Assembly: GCA_049671305.1 (NCBI GenBank)
Contig: JBATUR010000065.1
Span: forward strand, 18,675-82,674
Reading direction: 5' to 3'
Source of the DNA: CADCTM01 sp049671305
Lineage (GTDB): Bacteria > Cyanobacteriota > Cyanobacteriia > Cyanobacteriales > Coleofasciculaceae
Length of the DNA: 64,000 nucleotides
Of this stretch, positions 25,552-33,003 are shown piece after piece; the stretch's first letter is position 1; the number at the start of each line of letters is the position of its first letter. The notes under the pieces are model-generated. The model searched no databases. It had not been told where the DNA came from and was given only the letters and a program-made list of their open reading frames with translations. Made by a program: the position numbers and the translations under genes.

Positions 25552-25741
25552 TAAGAATAGTCTCCTTTGTAATTTGGGAGCCAGAAGTCAGCGGGTAGTG
25601 GGCAAAACTTTGCCGCTGGCTTCTAACCTGTGAGTTGTGAGAAGGCAATTAATTGCCTTAATGGAATATTAATACAATATCATTTAGTAGTCCAGTGGGT
25701 AGCCGTTTACTTGGTTATGAGCCTCTGACAAAATCTGAGGC

Positions 25742-25981
25742 ATGGGACAAGCAGGTAAAGCCCTTAAAAAGGTGTTAGAAGTTTACGACATTAGCCAATA
25801 TCGATTAGCTACAGAAATGGGACTTGGACGCTCTAATGTTTACAGGTGGGTTCATGAAACTAGAGATCCCACGGCTGAGACTGTCAAGGAAATGGTGGAC
25901 GTGCTGCGAAAGATTAATCCTAATGCGGCAGAGGAATTTATTCGGTTGTATTTAGGTGGTGGTTTGATTGAGGATGAGTAG
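25742..25981 (+). CDS. XRE-type helix-turn-helix regulator
   Basis: A 79-residue DNA-binding protein, essentially one HTH domain: ISQYRLATEMGLGRSNVYRW holds the two HTH helices, followed by a third helix. It may act as repressor or antitoxin-like regulator. The five bases before the ATG pair with GCCTC at 25721-25725 to form a small stem (GCCTC/GAGGC), which would bury the GAGG ribosome site. It is convergent with the toxin-antitoxin pair that follows. Confidence 0.75.
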   Translation: MGQAGKALKKVLEVYDISQYRLATEMGLGRSNVYRWVHETRDPTAETVKEMVDVLRKINPNAAEEFIRLYLGGGLIEDE

Positions 25982-26035
25982 TTGTGGAGAGAAAAATGCG
26001 ATCGCTCTATGGGGATTTCTTCGGATCGCTTTTCT

Positions 26036-26299
26036 TCACTTATCATAAACTTCTCTGCGGTGAGCTACTGTCAATATATAGAGCGTGAGATTCTCATCAT
26101 CAATGCTGTAAATTATCCGGTAATCTCCCACCCTAATTCGCCATCGGTTGTTTTTCCCCTTCAGCTTGCGACAGCCATCTGGACGAGGCTCATTTACCAA
26201 AGCATCAATTTTTGGCTCAATCCTAGTACTGATTTCAACGGGAAGTGATTTTAGCTGTTTTTGGGCAGATGTGTAAATAATGACTTGGTAATCAGACAC
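26036..26299 (-). CDS. RelE/ParE-superfamily toxin
   Basis: An 87-residue toxin of the RelE type, an mRNA interferase acting on the ribosome. The family features are visible: an N-terminal strand and helix (YQVIIYTSAQKQLKSLP), KLKGKNNRWRIRVGDYRIIY, and a C-terminal HRREVY with the basic residues used for RNA cleavage. It starts at a GTG that overlaps the end of the upstream gene by 8 bases (GTGTCTGA), so translation is coupled. The upstream gene is the presumed antitoxin. Confidence 0.88.
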   Translation of the reverse strand: MSDYQVIIYTSAQKQLKSLPVEISTRIEPKIDALVNEPRPDGCRKLKGKNNRWRIRVGDYRIIYSIDDENLTLYILTVAHRREVYDK

Positions 26300-26594
26300 C
26301 TAACTTCCTCTGGGACTCTAACTCACGCTTAACTTCTTCCCAAGGCACACCCGCTTCATCCTCTAGGTCGTCAGTAATTAGAGCAAAATAGAGATCTTCC
26401 CAGATTTCACCATGTTTTTCAAAGTCTAGAAGTACGGCAATCTTTTCATCTTGCTCATTGATTAAAAACTGAAAACCTGTTGCTTCGCTGCATTCTAAAA
26501 GGACATCTGCCCAAAATTCACGATGTTCATTCAAGTCAACAAGCGCAGCGATTTTATGACCTTGATTATCGGTTATAAACTGAATTCCCTGCAT
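26292..26594 (-). CDS. Presumed antitoxin with an internal duplication
   Basis: A 100-residue acidic protein directly upstream of the RelE-type toxin. Residues 3-34 and 40-72 are tandem copies of one motif: GIQFITDNQGHKIAALVDL matches GFQFLINEQDEKIAVLLDF, each followed by an H-x-E-x-W segment. The C-terminus (EEVKRELESQRKLGV) is the amphipathic tail expected to bind the toxin. No Phd or RHH DNA-binding signature is obvious. The antitoxin role comes from gene order and coupling. Confidence 0.75.
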   Translation of the reverse strand: MQGIQFITDNQGHKIAALVDLNEHREFWADVLLECSEATGFQFLINEQDEKIAVLLDFEKHGEIWEDLYFALITDDLEDEAGVPWEEVKRELESQRKLGV

Positions 26595-26757
26595 GGTTTA
26601 TTACCTCAGATTTATCAGTGCGTTAGTTAAAGTTTTAGAATCGGCTAATGTCAATACTTTAGTATATAATGTTCTCGAAGATAAGAGATGCGATCGCTCT
26701 AGGGTTATTCCTAACGCTTTTATGGATCGCTAAAATAGCTGGTTAATCATACGCTTA

Positions 26758-27249
26758 CTAAGATATTTGTGAAAGTTGTGTAACCAAATGATTCTGAAAG
26801 CCAACTAATCCACCTCTATTAGTCCAATGCTCATAAAATTTAGACCTTGTACCAGGTGCATCAAGATTACGAGCCAAGCCGTTCCAAATGGATACATTAA
26901 ACCCAAATATTTCATCCTGATGAGGGAGAGTATACCAATCTTTATCTAATGGAGGCATCCAAACTGCTCGTACAACCCGATATATTCCCCATTCAGGTTC
27001 GCTGGTGTTTTTATACAATTTGTTATCTAAAAATTCAGCAATATGTGTTACCCGTGCTTGCTGATGTAAGAGTATAAGGTCGCCTTCTTGTGGTCTTCCT
27101 GCATTACCTTTAGCTTTAGTTTTCCATGTCAAACCGAAAATTTTTGCTTCTGGTAACTCCATTGCAATAGGTGTTCCACGCTCAGGTTTATAAGCCCATC
27201 CTTGATAAGGTCTAATATTTTTCGTCCACTTCAACCTAGATAAATCCAT
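26758..27249 (-). CDS. Hypothetical protein, possibly PUA/EVE-like
   Basis: A 163-residue soluble protein rich in Trp and basic residues. The middle reads RPQEGDLILLHQQARVTHIAEFLD, a strand pattern resembling EVE/PUA-like domains that read modified bases in DNA or RNA, but the match is too short to assign. It sits in a small accessory cluster between a toxin-antitoxin pair and xisHI. Such a setting fits defence or mobile functions, which is inference only. Confidence 0.5.
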   Translation of the reverse strand: MDLSRLKWTKNIRPYQGWAYKPERGTPIAMELPEAKIFGLTWKTKAKGNAGRPQEGDLILLHQQARVTHIAEFLDNKLYKNTSEPEWGIYRVVRAVWMPPLDKDWYTLPHQDEIFGFNVSIWNGLARNLDAPGTRSKFYEHWTNRGGLVGFQNHLVTQLSQIS

Positions 27250-27350
27250 AGTTATTTTTCAAAGTATTGTGATTTGGTCTACAAGTATAACCTTGATTGT
27301 TCAAAACTAATGGCAATAGACATATTGGTACTCCTTAATATTTCACCAAC

Positions 27351-27689
27351 TCAACCAACAGCAAACCCTGTATACTGCCTAACAAAAGGTTCATGAAACG
27401 CCAAAACAATATCTTCTTTCGGAACATCCAACTTAACTAACTCACTAGCTATCCCAATCTCAGTTCCATCATGTTGAATCCAAATTTTTCCATCTTTTAG
27501 ATCAAGATGTAAAACACATCCATAATTGCGGCGTCGATTCTTCCAACCGACATAAACTAATTGATAATGATCGCGTTCAGTATCAAAAATTAATTGAGTT
27601 TCAACCTGATCATCAGGTCGCCCAATACTGGCATATTCTTTCAATACTTGCTGAATATAACTTCTATAAGTCTCTAATTTGTTTGCCAT
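27351..27689 (-). CDS. xisI: XisI-family protein
   Basis: A 112-residue protein of the fdxN-element excision controlling factor XisI family, with YVGWKNRRRNYGCVLHLDL and IWIQHDGTEIGIASEL typical of it. The ATG at 27689 is preferred to a TTG two codons earlier. It overlaps the end of xisH by 16 bases, so the two are co-translated. XisH and XisI pairs are widespread outside the fdxN element and their molecular activity is unresolved. Confidence 0.9.
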   Translation of the reverse strand: MANKLETYRSYIQQVLKEYASIGRPDDQVETQLIFDTERDHYQLVYVGWKNRRRNYGCVLHLDLKDGKIWIQHDGTEIGIASELVKLDVPKEDIVLAFHEPFVRQYTGFAVG

Positions 27690-28093
27690 CGCCAAATCAC
27701 CTCATTGGCTGGATCGTAGATAATAATTTTAACTTCAAAACGTTTAATTACCGTTTGGATAAACTGAAGAGAAAAAAAGCTCTGATAAGTTGACAAAGGA
27801 ACGGCTAAATATAAAATTCTCTTTGGATATTGTTCTTCTAAAGCCACACGATAGTTAATAAATTGCCCAATAGCATTATGAAACTCAGAAATGTTTGACC
27901 TGCCAATAAAGCTCTTAATTTCAACTGCTATTTTTTCGCCATTTTTTTCAGCAGCAATAAGTTTTTCTGCGCCTAAATCAATATACATTTCAACCCCGCC
28001 AACTTGAAGCTTTAAAGGATCATCCGTAATTATCCATGCCTCTTTTTCAAGACCTTTCCTAACAGCCTCATGAAAAATATCTTTAGCAGGCAT
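27674..28093 (-). CDS. xisH: XisH-family protein
   Basis: A 139-residue protein with a restriction-endonuclease-like core: DLGAEKLIAAEKNGEKIAVEIK gives the D...E-x-K pattern of PD-(D/E)xK nucleases, and it starts with AKDIFHEAVRKGLEKEAW as usual for XisH. With xisI it forms the conserved pair first found as excision controllers of the Anabaena fdxN element. No recombinase gene is nearby, so a role in excision here is not supported. Confidence 0.9.
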   Translation of the reverse strand: MPAKDIFHEAVRKGLEKEAWIITDDPLKLQVGGVEMYIDLGAEKLIAAEKNGEKIAVEIKSFIGRSNISEFHNAIGQFINYRVALEEQYPKRILYLAVPLSTYQSFFSLQFIQTVIKRFEVKIIIYDPANEVIWRWQTN

Positions 28094-28356
28094 TGTTATA
28101 GCTATATTAAGCTCAGTGATTTAAGTCTTAGTTGTACCTGTAAGTATAGCATTGCTTATCTCATCTTTGAAATAGATAAGTGTTAGTAAAACTTCCTTTC
28201 ATAGTGGCGAAGATATCTTAGTTTTTGCCTAATATTGTGCCATTTTCTTTGATTTTAAGTGCAGAAATCGGGAGCTGTATCTTGCATTTCCTCCTGATCC
28301 CCCATCCTGAAGTACCCTACTCAAAGTACGATGGTAGGCAAACCCTTTTAAAACCC

Positions 28357-29637
28357 GTGGCTCAGGTTACTCTCGAAAACATCTACAAAAGCTTTCCTGG
28401 TCGTAAAGGAGAGCGCAACGCCGCCCCCCCAACAGCAGAACCCCTGCTGACAACCGTTGATGAAGCAACTAATCAGTCTTCATTATCTGGAAGCGTCAAT
28501 ATCCTGCGGCGCATCAACCTCACCATTCAAGATGGCGAGTTTATGGTACTTGTGGGACCTTCCGGTTGCGGCAAAAGTACTTTACTTCGCTTGATAGCAG
28601 GTCTAGAAACCCTCACAGGTGGCAAAATTTGGGTGGGAGATGCCTTGGTGAATGAACTGCCTCCCAAGGAGCGAGACATTGCGATGGTTTTTCAAAACTA
28701 CGCACTCTACCCTCACCTTACGGTTTATGACAACATTGCTTTTGGACTGCGACGCACAAAATCGGCAAATAGTCAAGCTCAATCTCCTTCCCAAGTTCCC
28801 CGTTGGTTAGAAAAAGCGGTGGTGGGAATGACGCGATCGCTTCCTGCTGGACTACGCTACCTTTCCGACCAAGAAAAAGCCGTAGATAAACAAGTCCGCA
28901 CTGTTGCTCAATTATTACAAATTGAACCGCTTTTAAACCGCCTGCCTAAACAATTATCCGGCGGGCAAAAGCAGCGAGTCGCCCTTGGACGGGCAATTTC
29001 TCGCAACCCCCAAGTCTTTTTGATGGACGAACCGCTTTCTAACCTTGATGCCAAGCTTCGTGCCGAAACTCGTAGCCAAATTGTTAAACTTCAGCGTCAA
29101 CTCGGTACAACCACAATATATGTCACCCACGACCAAACTGAAGCAATGACAATGGGCGATCGCATTGCCGTCATGAATCAAGGGCAAATTCAACAACTCG
29201 CAGCCCCCCTAGAACTCTACAACCACCCAGCAAATCAATTTGTGGCAGAATTTATCGGTTCTCCGCCGATGAACTTTCTCCCTGTACAAGTCAAAGCGCC
29301 CTTACTAATTCAGCATCCCCAATTTCGCCTCACTCTACCTGAAGTTTGGGAACCAATTTTGCAAAAGCATAACGGACGCACTTTAACTTTAGGCATCCGT
29401 CCTGAACACCTAAGTATTAGTGTTCCCGCACCAAAAAACCTTAATGTCGTAGTTGATCTGGTTGAAGCATTAGGCAACGATACTTATTTATCAGCCAGTT
29501 TGACCGAAACCTCGGCTTTACAAGTCAGAATTCCACCAGAGCAAATAGTCAGAATAGGCGATCGCCTTTGGTTATCAATAGCCGTCGATAAAATTCATCT
29601 TTTTGACCCACAAACAGGTATGGCTATTCATTCTTAG
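28357..29637 (+). CDS. ABC transporter ATP-binding protein (sugar-type, MalK-like)
   Basis: A 426-residue ATPase from the GTG at 28357, where the sequence becomes AQVTLENIYKSF as in MalK/UgpC. The open frame runs 44 codons upstream without family match. Walker A GPSGCGKST, signature LSGGQKQRVAL, Walker B VFLMDEPLSNLD and H-loop YVTHDQTEA are all intact, and an OB-like regulatory domain fills the C-terminus. Two extra segments are inserted, one between the first strand and Walker A and one of about 45 residues before the signature. No permease or binding-protein gene is adjacent, so it probably serves transporters encoded elsewhere. Confidence 0.88.
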   Translation: MAQVTLENIYKSFPGRKGERNAAPPTAEPLLTTVDEATNQSSLSGSVNILRRINLTIQDGEFMVLVGPSGCGKSTLLRLIAGLETLTGGKIWVGDALVNELPPKERDIAMVFQNYALYPHLTVYDNIAFGLRRTKSANSQAQSPSQVPRWLEKAVVGMTRSLPAGLRYLSDQEKAVDKQVRTVAQLLQIEPLLNRLPKQLSGGQKQRVALGRAISRNPQVFLMDEPLSNLDAKLRAETRSQIVKLQRQLGTTTIYVTHDQTEAMTMGDRIAVMNQGQIQQLAAPLELYNHPANQFVAEFIGSPPMNFLPVQVKAPLLIQHPQFRLTLPEVWEPILQKHNGRTLTLGIRPEHLSISVPAPKNLNVVVDLVEALGNDTYLSASLTETSALQVRIPPEQIVRIGDRLWLSIAVDKIHLFDPQTGMAIHS

Positions 29638-29960
29638 CCTGATTCCACCCATCTTAATCGCCCACTAATATGCCAGAATATCATTCCGGTAGATAACTTT
29701 TGTCAAGGCTTACTTTACATTTATTTACTGTAAGTACACGGTAGTTTAACTTTTATGCCACTCTTTTAGTATCAATCGCTACAAAGAAATATTAGCTAAA
29801 CCATTATGTATACACAATCACATAAGTATTGAGTAAGCAAAACTTAAATAAAAACTATATAGGTTTATAACTTTAGAGGGAGAACTAGCAACAAATCCTA
29901 CGTTACATTAGTTAATACAAGCAGAGAAAACGTAACAAATAAAAACAAGAGTAGTAATTT
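29638..29960. other. Upstream region of the hli genes, about 320 bases
   Basis: Noncoding. It contains the HLR1-like element at 29714-29729 and a possible second, weaker TTACA direct-repeat near 29902. Confidence 0.5.
29714..29729 (+). promoter_or_regulatory. HLR1-like (RpaB-type) site upstream of hli
   Basis: TTTACA-TT-TA-TTTACT matches the HLR1 consensus, two (G/T)TTACA repeats separated by WWNN, except for the last base. HLR1 is bound by the response regulator RpaB at high-light genes including hli. It lies about 230 bases before the first hli start, so its distance to the promoter is uncertain. Confidence 0.5.
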
Positions 29961-30140
29961 ATGAATAACGCACCAACTCCTCCAATCTCCGACCCAGCAG
30001 AGCGTAATTCTTGGAAAACAGGTTTCACCCCACAAGCCGAAATCTGGAATGGACGCCTCGCTATGATTGGCTTTATTGCCGCATTAGCCACTGAATTCTT
30101 GGCAAACCAAGGTGTTTTGCACTTTTGGGGCTTGATGTAA
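29961..30140 (+). CDS. hli: High-light-inducible protein (single-helix chlorophyll-binding)
   Basis: A 59-residue protein with one transmembrane helix carrying the chlorophyll-binding signature ExxNxRxAM (AEIWNGRLAMIGF). These Hlips bind chlorophyll and carotenoid in thylakoids and protect photosystem assembly under light stress. Followed 52 bases later by a close paralogue, so the pair arose by tandem duplication. Confidence 0.92.
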   Translation: MNNAPTPPISDPAERNSWKTGFTPQAEIWNGRLAMIGFIAALATEFLANQGVLHFWGLM

Positions 30141-30192
30141 TCCTAGCTATAAATTATTTTCTCTTCTCAATTATTAACCAAAGGAAAAAACC

Positions 30193-30372
30193 ATGACTAA
30201 GACACCAACCCCACCAATTACTAATCCTGAAGATCGTAACGCTGTTAAATTTGGCTTCACACCACAAGCCGAAATTTGGAACGGACGCCTTGCTATGTTG
30301 GGCTTTGTAATTGCGATCGCTATTGAACTATTTTCTAACCAAGGTGTTTTACACTACTGGGGACTAATCTAA
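30193..30372 (+). CDS. hli: High-light-inducible protein, second copy
   Basis: A 59-residue paralogue of the preceding gene, sharing GFTPQAEIWNGRLAM and the tail NQGVLHYWGL. The helix carries the same Glu, Asn and Arg ligands. An AAGGA ribosome site precedes the ATG. A terminator follows, so the two hli genes form one short unit. Confidence 0.92.
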   Translation: MTKTPTPPITNPEDRNAVKFGFTPQAEIWNGRLAMLGFVIAIAIELFSNQGVLHYWGLI

Positions 30373-30404
30373 GTTCGTTTCACAACCAACTAAATAATAA
30401 AAAT

Positions 30405-30437
30405 CTGGGAAATTTGCCAAAGTTTCCCAGGCTTTTT
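30405..30437 (+). terminator. Terminator of the hli pair
   Basis: CTGGGAAA (30405-30412) pairs with TTTCCCAG (30423-30430), followed by GC and five T. Confidence 0.8.
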
Positions 30438-30526
30438 GCATTTCTTAGCCAGCATTGTTTCTGCCTGATTAAGAACACTCCTCACAGTTAAAATAAAATT
30501 AAAGAATAGCAACAACTAACACGCCC

Positions 30527-32011
30527 ATGACAACTGCTGCTCCGGTCAAAACTCAGTATGAAGCAATAATTGGTCTAGAAACCCATTGTCAGCTAAGTAC
30601 CCAAACTAAGATTTTTTCTAATTCCTCCACAGAATTTGGTTCTGTCCCTAATACCCATATCGATCCGATTTGCTTGGGAATGCCTGGGGTTTTACCTGTA
30701 CTTAATCAAAAAGTTTTGGAGTATGCTGTCAAAGCTGGTTTAGCGCTCAATTGTCAGATTGCACCATACAGTAAGTTTGACCGCAAACAGTATTTTTATC
30801 CAGACTTACCTAAAAATTATCAGATTTCTCAGTTCGATTTGCCAATTGCTGAACATGGTTGGTTAGAAATTGAATTAGCTGATGCTTCAGGCAACCCAAT
30901 GCGTAAGAAAATTGGCATTACTCGCTTGCACATGGAGGAAGATGCAGGCAAGCTAGTTCATGCTGGAAGCGATCGCCTTTCTGGTTCCACCTATTCATTA
31001 GTAGACTATAACCGCGCTGGTATACCTTTAATTGAAATTGTCTCAGAACCAGATTTGCGATCAGGGCAAGAAGCGGCAGAATACGCTGAAGAAGTCCGCC
31101 GCATCGTGCGATACATCGGCGTGAGTGATGGCAATATGCAAGAAGGTTCTTTGCGCTGCGATGTCAATATTTCTGTTCGTCCTGTTGGGCAAAAGGAATT
31201 TGGCGTTAAAGTCGAAATTAAGAACATGAATTCGTTCAGTGCGATTCAAAAAGCGATCGAATATGAAATTGAACGACAAATTGAGGCAGTAGAAGCAGGT
31301 GAGCCCATAATTCAAGAAACGCGACTTTGGGAAGAAGGCAGCCAACGTACGATTAGTATGCGCGTTAAAGAAGGTTCTAGCGACTATCGTTATTTTCCTG
31401 AGCCCGACTTGCCGCCAATTGAGGTAGCAAAAGAGCAGTTAGAAGAGTGGCGCGGCGAATTACCAGAACTTCCGGCTCAAAAACGGCATCGTTATGAAAG
31501 TGAATTAGGGCTTTCTGCTTATGATACTCGTGTGTTGACGGACGATCGCTTAGTAGCAGAGTATTTTGAAAGTGCAATTGCCACAGGTGCTAATGCCAAA
31601 CTCACCGCTAACTGGGTAATGGGAGACATTGCCGCCTACCTCAACACCGAGAAACTGCTAATTACGCAAATTGCTCTAACACCCGTTGTTTTGGCAGAAT
31701 TAATTACCCTGATTGAAGATGGTACTATTAGCGGTAAAATCGCCAAAGATATTTTACCGGAATTATTAACCGAAGGCGGCTCGGCGAAAGAACTTGTTGA
31801 ACGCAAAGGTTTGATTCAAATCTCTGATACAGCCGAACTTGAAGCCATGATCGATCAAGTAATTGCGGCTAATCCCAAGGAACTAGAACAATATCGTAAC
31901 GGCAAAACCAAGTTACAAGGCTTTTTTGTAGGACAATTGATGAAGAAAACTAATGGAAGAGCTGATCCTAAACTAGCTAACCAAATTTTGAGCAAAAAGT
32001 TAAACGCTTAA
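30527..32011 (+). CDS. gatB: Asp/Glu-tRNA amidotransferase subunit B
   Basis: A 494-residue kinase/transferase subunit of GatCAB, which converts Glu-tRNA(Gln) (and Asp-tRNA(Asn)) to the amide form. Opens with EAIIGLETHCQLST and contains the cradle-domain segments YFYPDLPKNYQISQFD and MEEDAGKLVH, then the helical and YqeY-like tail. Full length. Subunits A and C are not in the window, as is normal for cyanobacteria. Confidence 0.95.
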   Translation: MTTAAPVKTQYEAIIGLETHCQLSTQTKIFSNSSTEFGSVPNTHIDPICLGMPGVLPVLNQKVLEYAVKAGLALNCQIAPYSKFDRKQYFYPDLPKNYQISQFDLPIAEHGWLEIELADASGNPMRKKIGITRLHMEEDAGKLVHAGSDRLSGSTYSLVDYNRAGIPLIEIVSEPDLRSGQEAAEYAEEVRRIVRYIGVSDGNMQEGSLRCDVNISVRPVGQKEFGVKVEIKNMNSFSAIQKAIEYEIERQIEAVEAGEPIIQETRLWEEGSQRTISMRVKEGSSDYRYFPEPDLPPIEVAKEQLEEWRGELPELPAQKRHRYESELGLSAYDTRVLTDDRLVAEYFESAIATGANAKLTANWVMGDIAAYLNTEKLLITQIALTPVVLAELITLIEDGTISGKIAKDILPELLTEGGSAKELVERKGLIQISDTAELEAMIDQVIAANPKELEQYRNGKTKLQGFFVGQLMKKTNGRADPKLANQILSKKLNA

Positions 32012-32088
32012 TGCCGCAGCAAAAAAACTTCATCGAAATAACATAATAGGGGGTTACGCCCCTCATCCTGAAGGTGCTATATTTTGAT

Positions 32089-32141
32089 AAGTAGATGCAC
32101 CCTGATGATCGGGAGAGCCACTTAGGTGACTCTCCTTTTTT
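32089..32141 (+). ncRNA. Candidate small RNA, array copy 1
   Basis: Starts with AAGTAGATGCACCCTGATGA (32089-32108), 5 bases after a TATATT box (32078-32083). It ends with a terminator in which GGAGAG (32112-32117) pairs with CTCTCC (32130-32135) before six T. Predicted length is about 53 nt. It differs from copies 2 and 3 in the stem but not in the 5' block. Confidence 0.65.
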
Positions 32142-32187
32142 AGAGCCTTTTAAATTAGTTCTGTCCAAAAAAAGATTTAAATAGGGG

Positions 32188-32217
32188 GTGACACCCCTCA
32201 CCCCAGTCGTCTATACT
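32188..32217 (+). promoter_or_regulatory. Promoter of array copy 2
   Basis: GTGACA (32188-32193), an 18-base spacer and TATACT (32212-32217). The -35 lies inside the dyad GGGGTG-A-CACCCC, a possible operator. The same arrangement recurs in copy 3 at 32322-32351. Confidence 0.55.
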
Positions 32218-32223
32218 AAGGAC

Positions 32224-32277
32224 AAGTAGATGCACCCTGATGACTGGGAGAGTTACGCAAGTGGCTCTCTTTTTTTT
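32224..32277 (+). ncRNA. Candidate small RNA, array copy 2
   Basis: The block AAGTAGATGCACCCTGATGA is at 32224-32243, 6 bases after TATACT. GAGAG (32248-32252) pairs with CTCTC (32265-32269), then eight T to 32277. About 54 nt. Confidence 0.7.
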
Positions 32278-32357
32278 GCTTATGTAAATTAGTTCTGCCC
32301 AAAAAAAGATTTAAATAGGGGGTGACACCCCTCACCCCATTCGTCTATACTAAGGAC

Positions 32358-32411
32358 AAGTAGATGCACCCTGATGACTGGGAGAGTTACGCAAGTGGCT
32401 CTCTTTTTTTT
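32358..32411 (+). ncRNA. Candidate small RNA, array copy 3
   Basis: The same block is at 32358-32377, with the same terminator and eight T ending at 32411. Its promoter is GTGACA (32322-32327), 18 bases, TATACT (32346-32351). Nearly identical to copy 2. Confidence 0.7.
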
Positions 32412-32427
32412 GTGGTTTTAAAACAAA

Positions 32428-33003
32428 TTAGCGCCGACTGCCAGTTTTGATAACTCCGGCACGGCAATCTCGCAACCAGGTAGTCACAGCTTGACCGACA
32501 ACACCATTGCTGCTTTCCTGTGGCGGCGTTGGTGGGCGTCCTCGCACTGAGGAGCCAAATTGAGTAAACATTAAAGCTAAACGCCAACCACCAGCAGTTT
32601 TGCTCAGAAATAACCAGTGAAAAAGTTGTGACTCAAGGGCTTTTCCATTGATGTATTGTCTTTCTAAAGTCGTGAAAAATAATTGTTGAGGTGGTGATTC
32701 ATCAATTGTGGGAGTAATTGAAGAATAATTACTTGGACTCAGGGGTAGGGGGGTAAATTCTGGACGCCCTGCCAAAAGCACATAACTAAAGACTTCATTT
32801 CGACGACTTAAGCGCCGTGAGCGTTGCATTACACGATTTGCATAGCTAGGGACATCCCGAATTAACAAAGCCGTCAACGTCTCTACATCCTCTGGGCAAG
32901 CATTCGGCTGGGCAAGCAGCGGTGGGGCGTTTTGACAAAATAGAGCGAGGATGCCTAGCCAGTAGGCAAAGAAGAGCCATTGACGGCGTTTTAAATTAGG
33001 CAC
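32428..33003 (-). CDS. Exported conserved hypothetical protein
   Basis: A 191-residue protein with an N-terminal signal peptide (hydrophobic residues 9-29, then LLAQPNA). The mature part has two Cys (ACPED and LRDCRAG) that may pair. A strand-rich middle contains SQLFHWLFLSKTAGGWRLALMF split by a turn. It overlaps the 3' end of pyrF by 8 bases, so it is co-translated with it. No function is known to me; linkage to pyrF may only be positional. Confidence 0.7.
   Translation of the reverse strand: MPNLKRRQWLFFAYWLGILALFCQNAPPLLAQPNACPEDVETLTALLIRDVPSYANRVMQRSRRLSRRNEVFSYVLLAGRPEFTPLPLSPSNYSSITPTIDESPPQQLFFTTLERQYINGKALESQLFHWLFLSKTAGGWRLALMFTQFGSSVRGRPPTPPQESSNGVVGQAVTTWLRDCRAGVIKTGSRR

Larger units (their letters stand above)
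32046..32414 (+). repeat. Three tandem repeat units of about 134 bases
   Basis: Units begin at 32046, 32181 and 32315 with ATAGGGGGT. Units 2 and 3 are almost identical over their whole length, including the linker AAATTAGTTCTG(T/C)CC; unit 1 is diverged but keeps the same order of parts. Each unit holds a promoter-like segment, the conserved 20-base block and a terminator, so it looks like an array of three small-RNA genes rather than a satellite. Confidence 0.85.

Noticed and set aside
27351..28093. XisH/XisI as evidence of an excisable element or heterocysts
   Set aside because: No recombinase or element ends are visible, and these families occur widely outside the fdxN element.
32046..32414. 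Possible CRISPR array
   Set aside because: Units are ~134 bases and nearly identical, without short spacers, and contain promoters and terminators.
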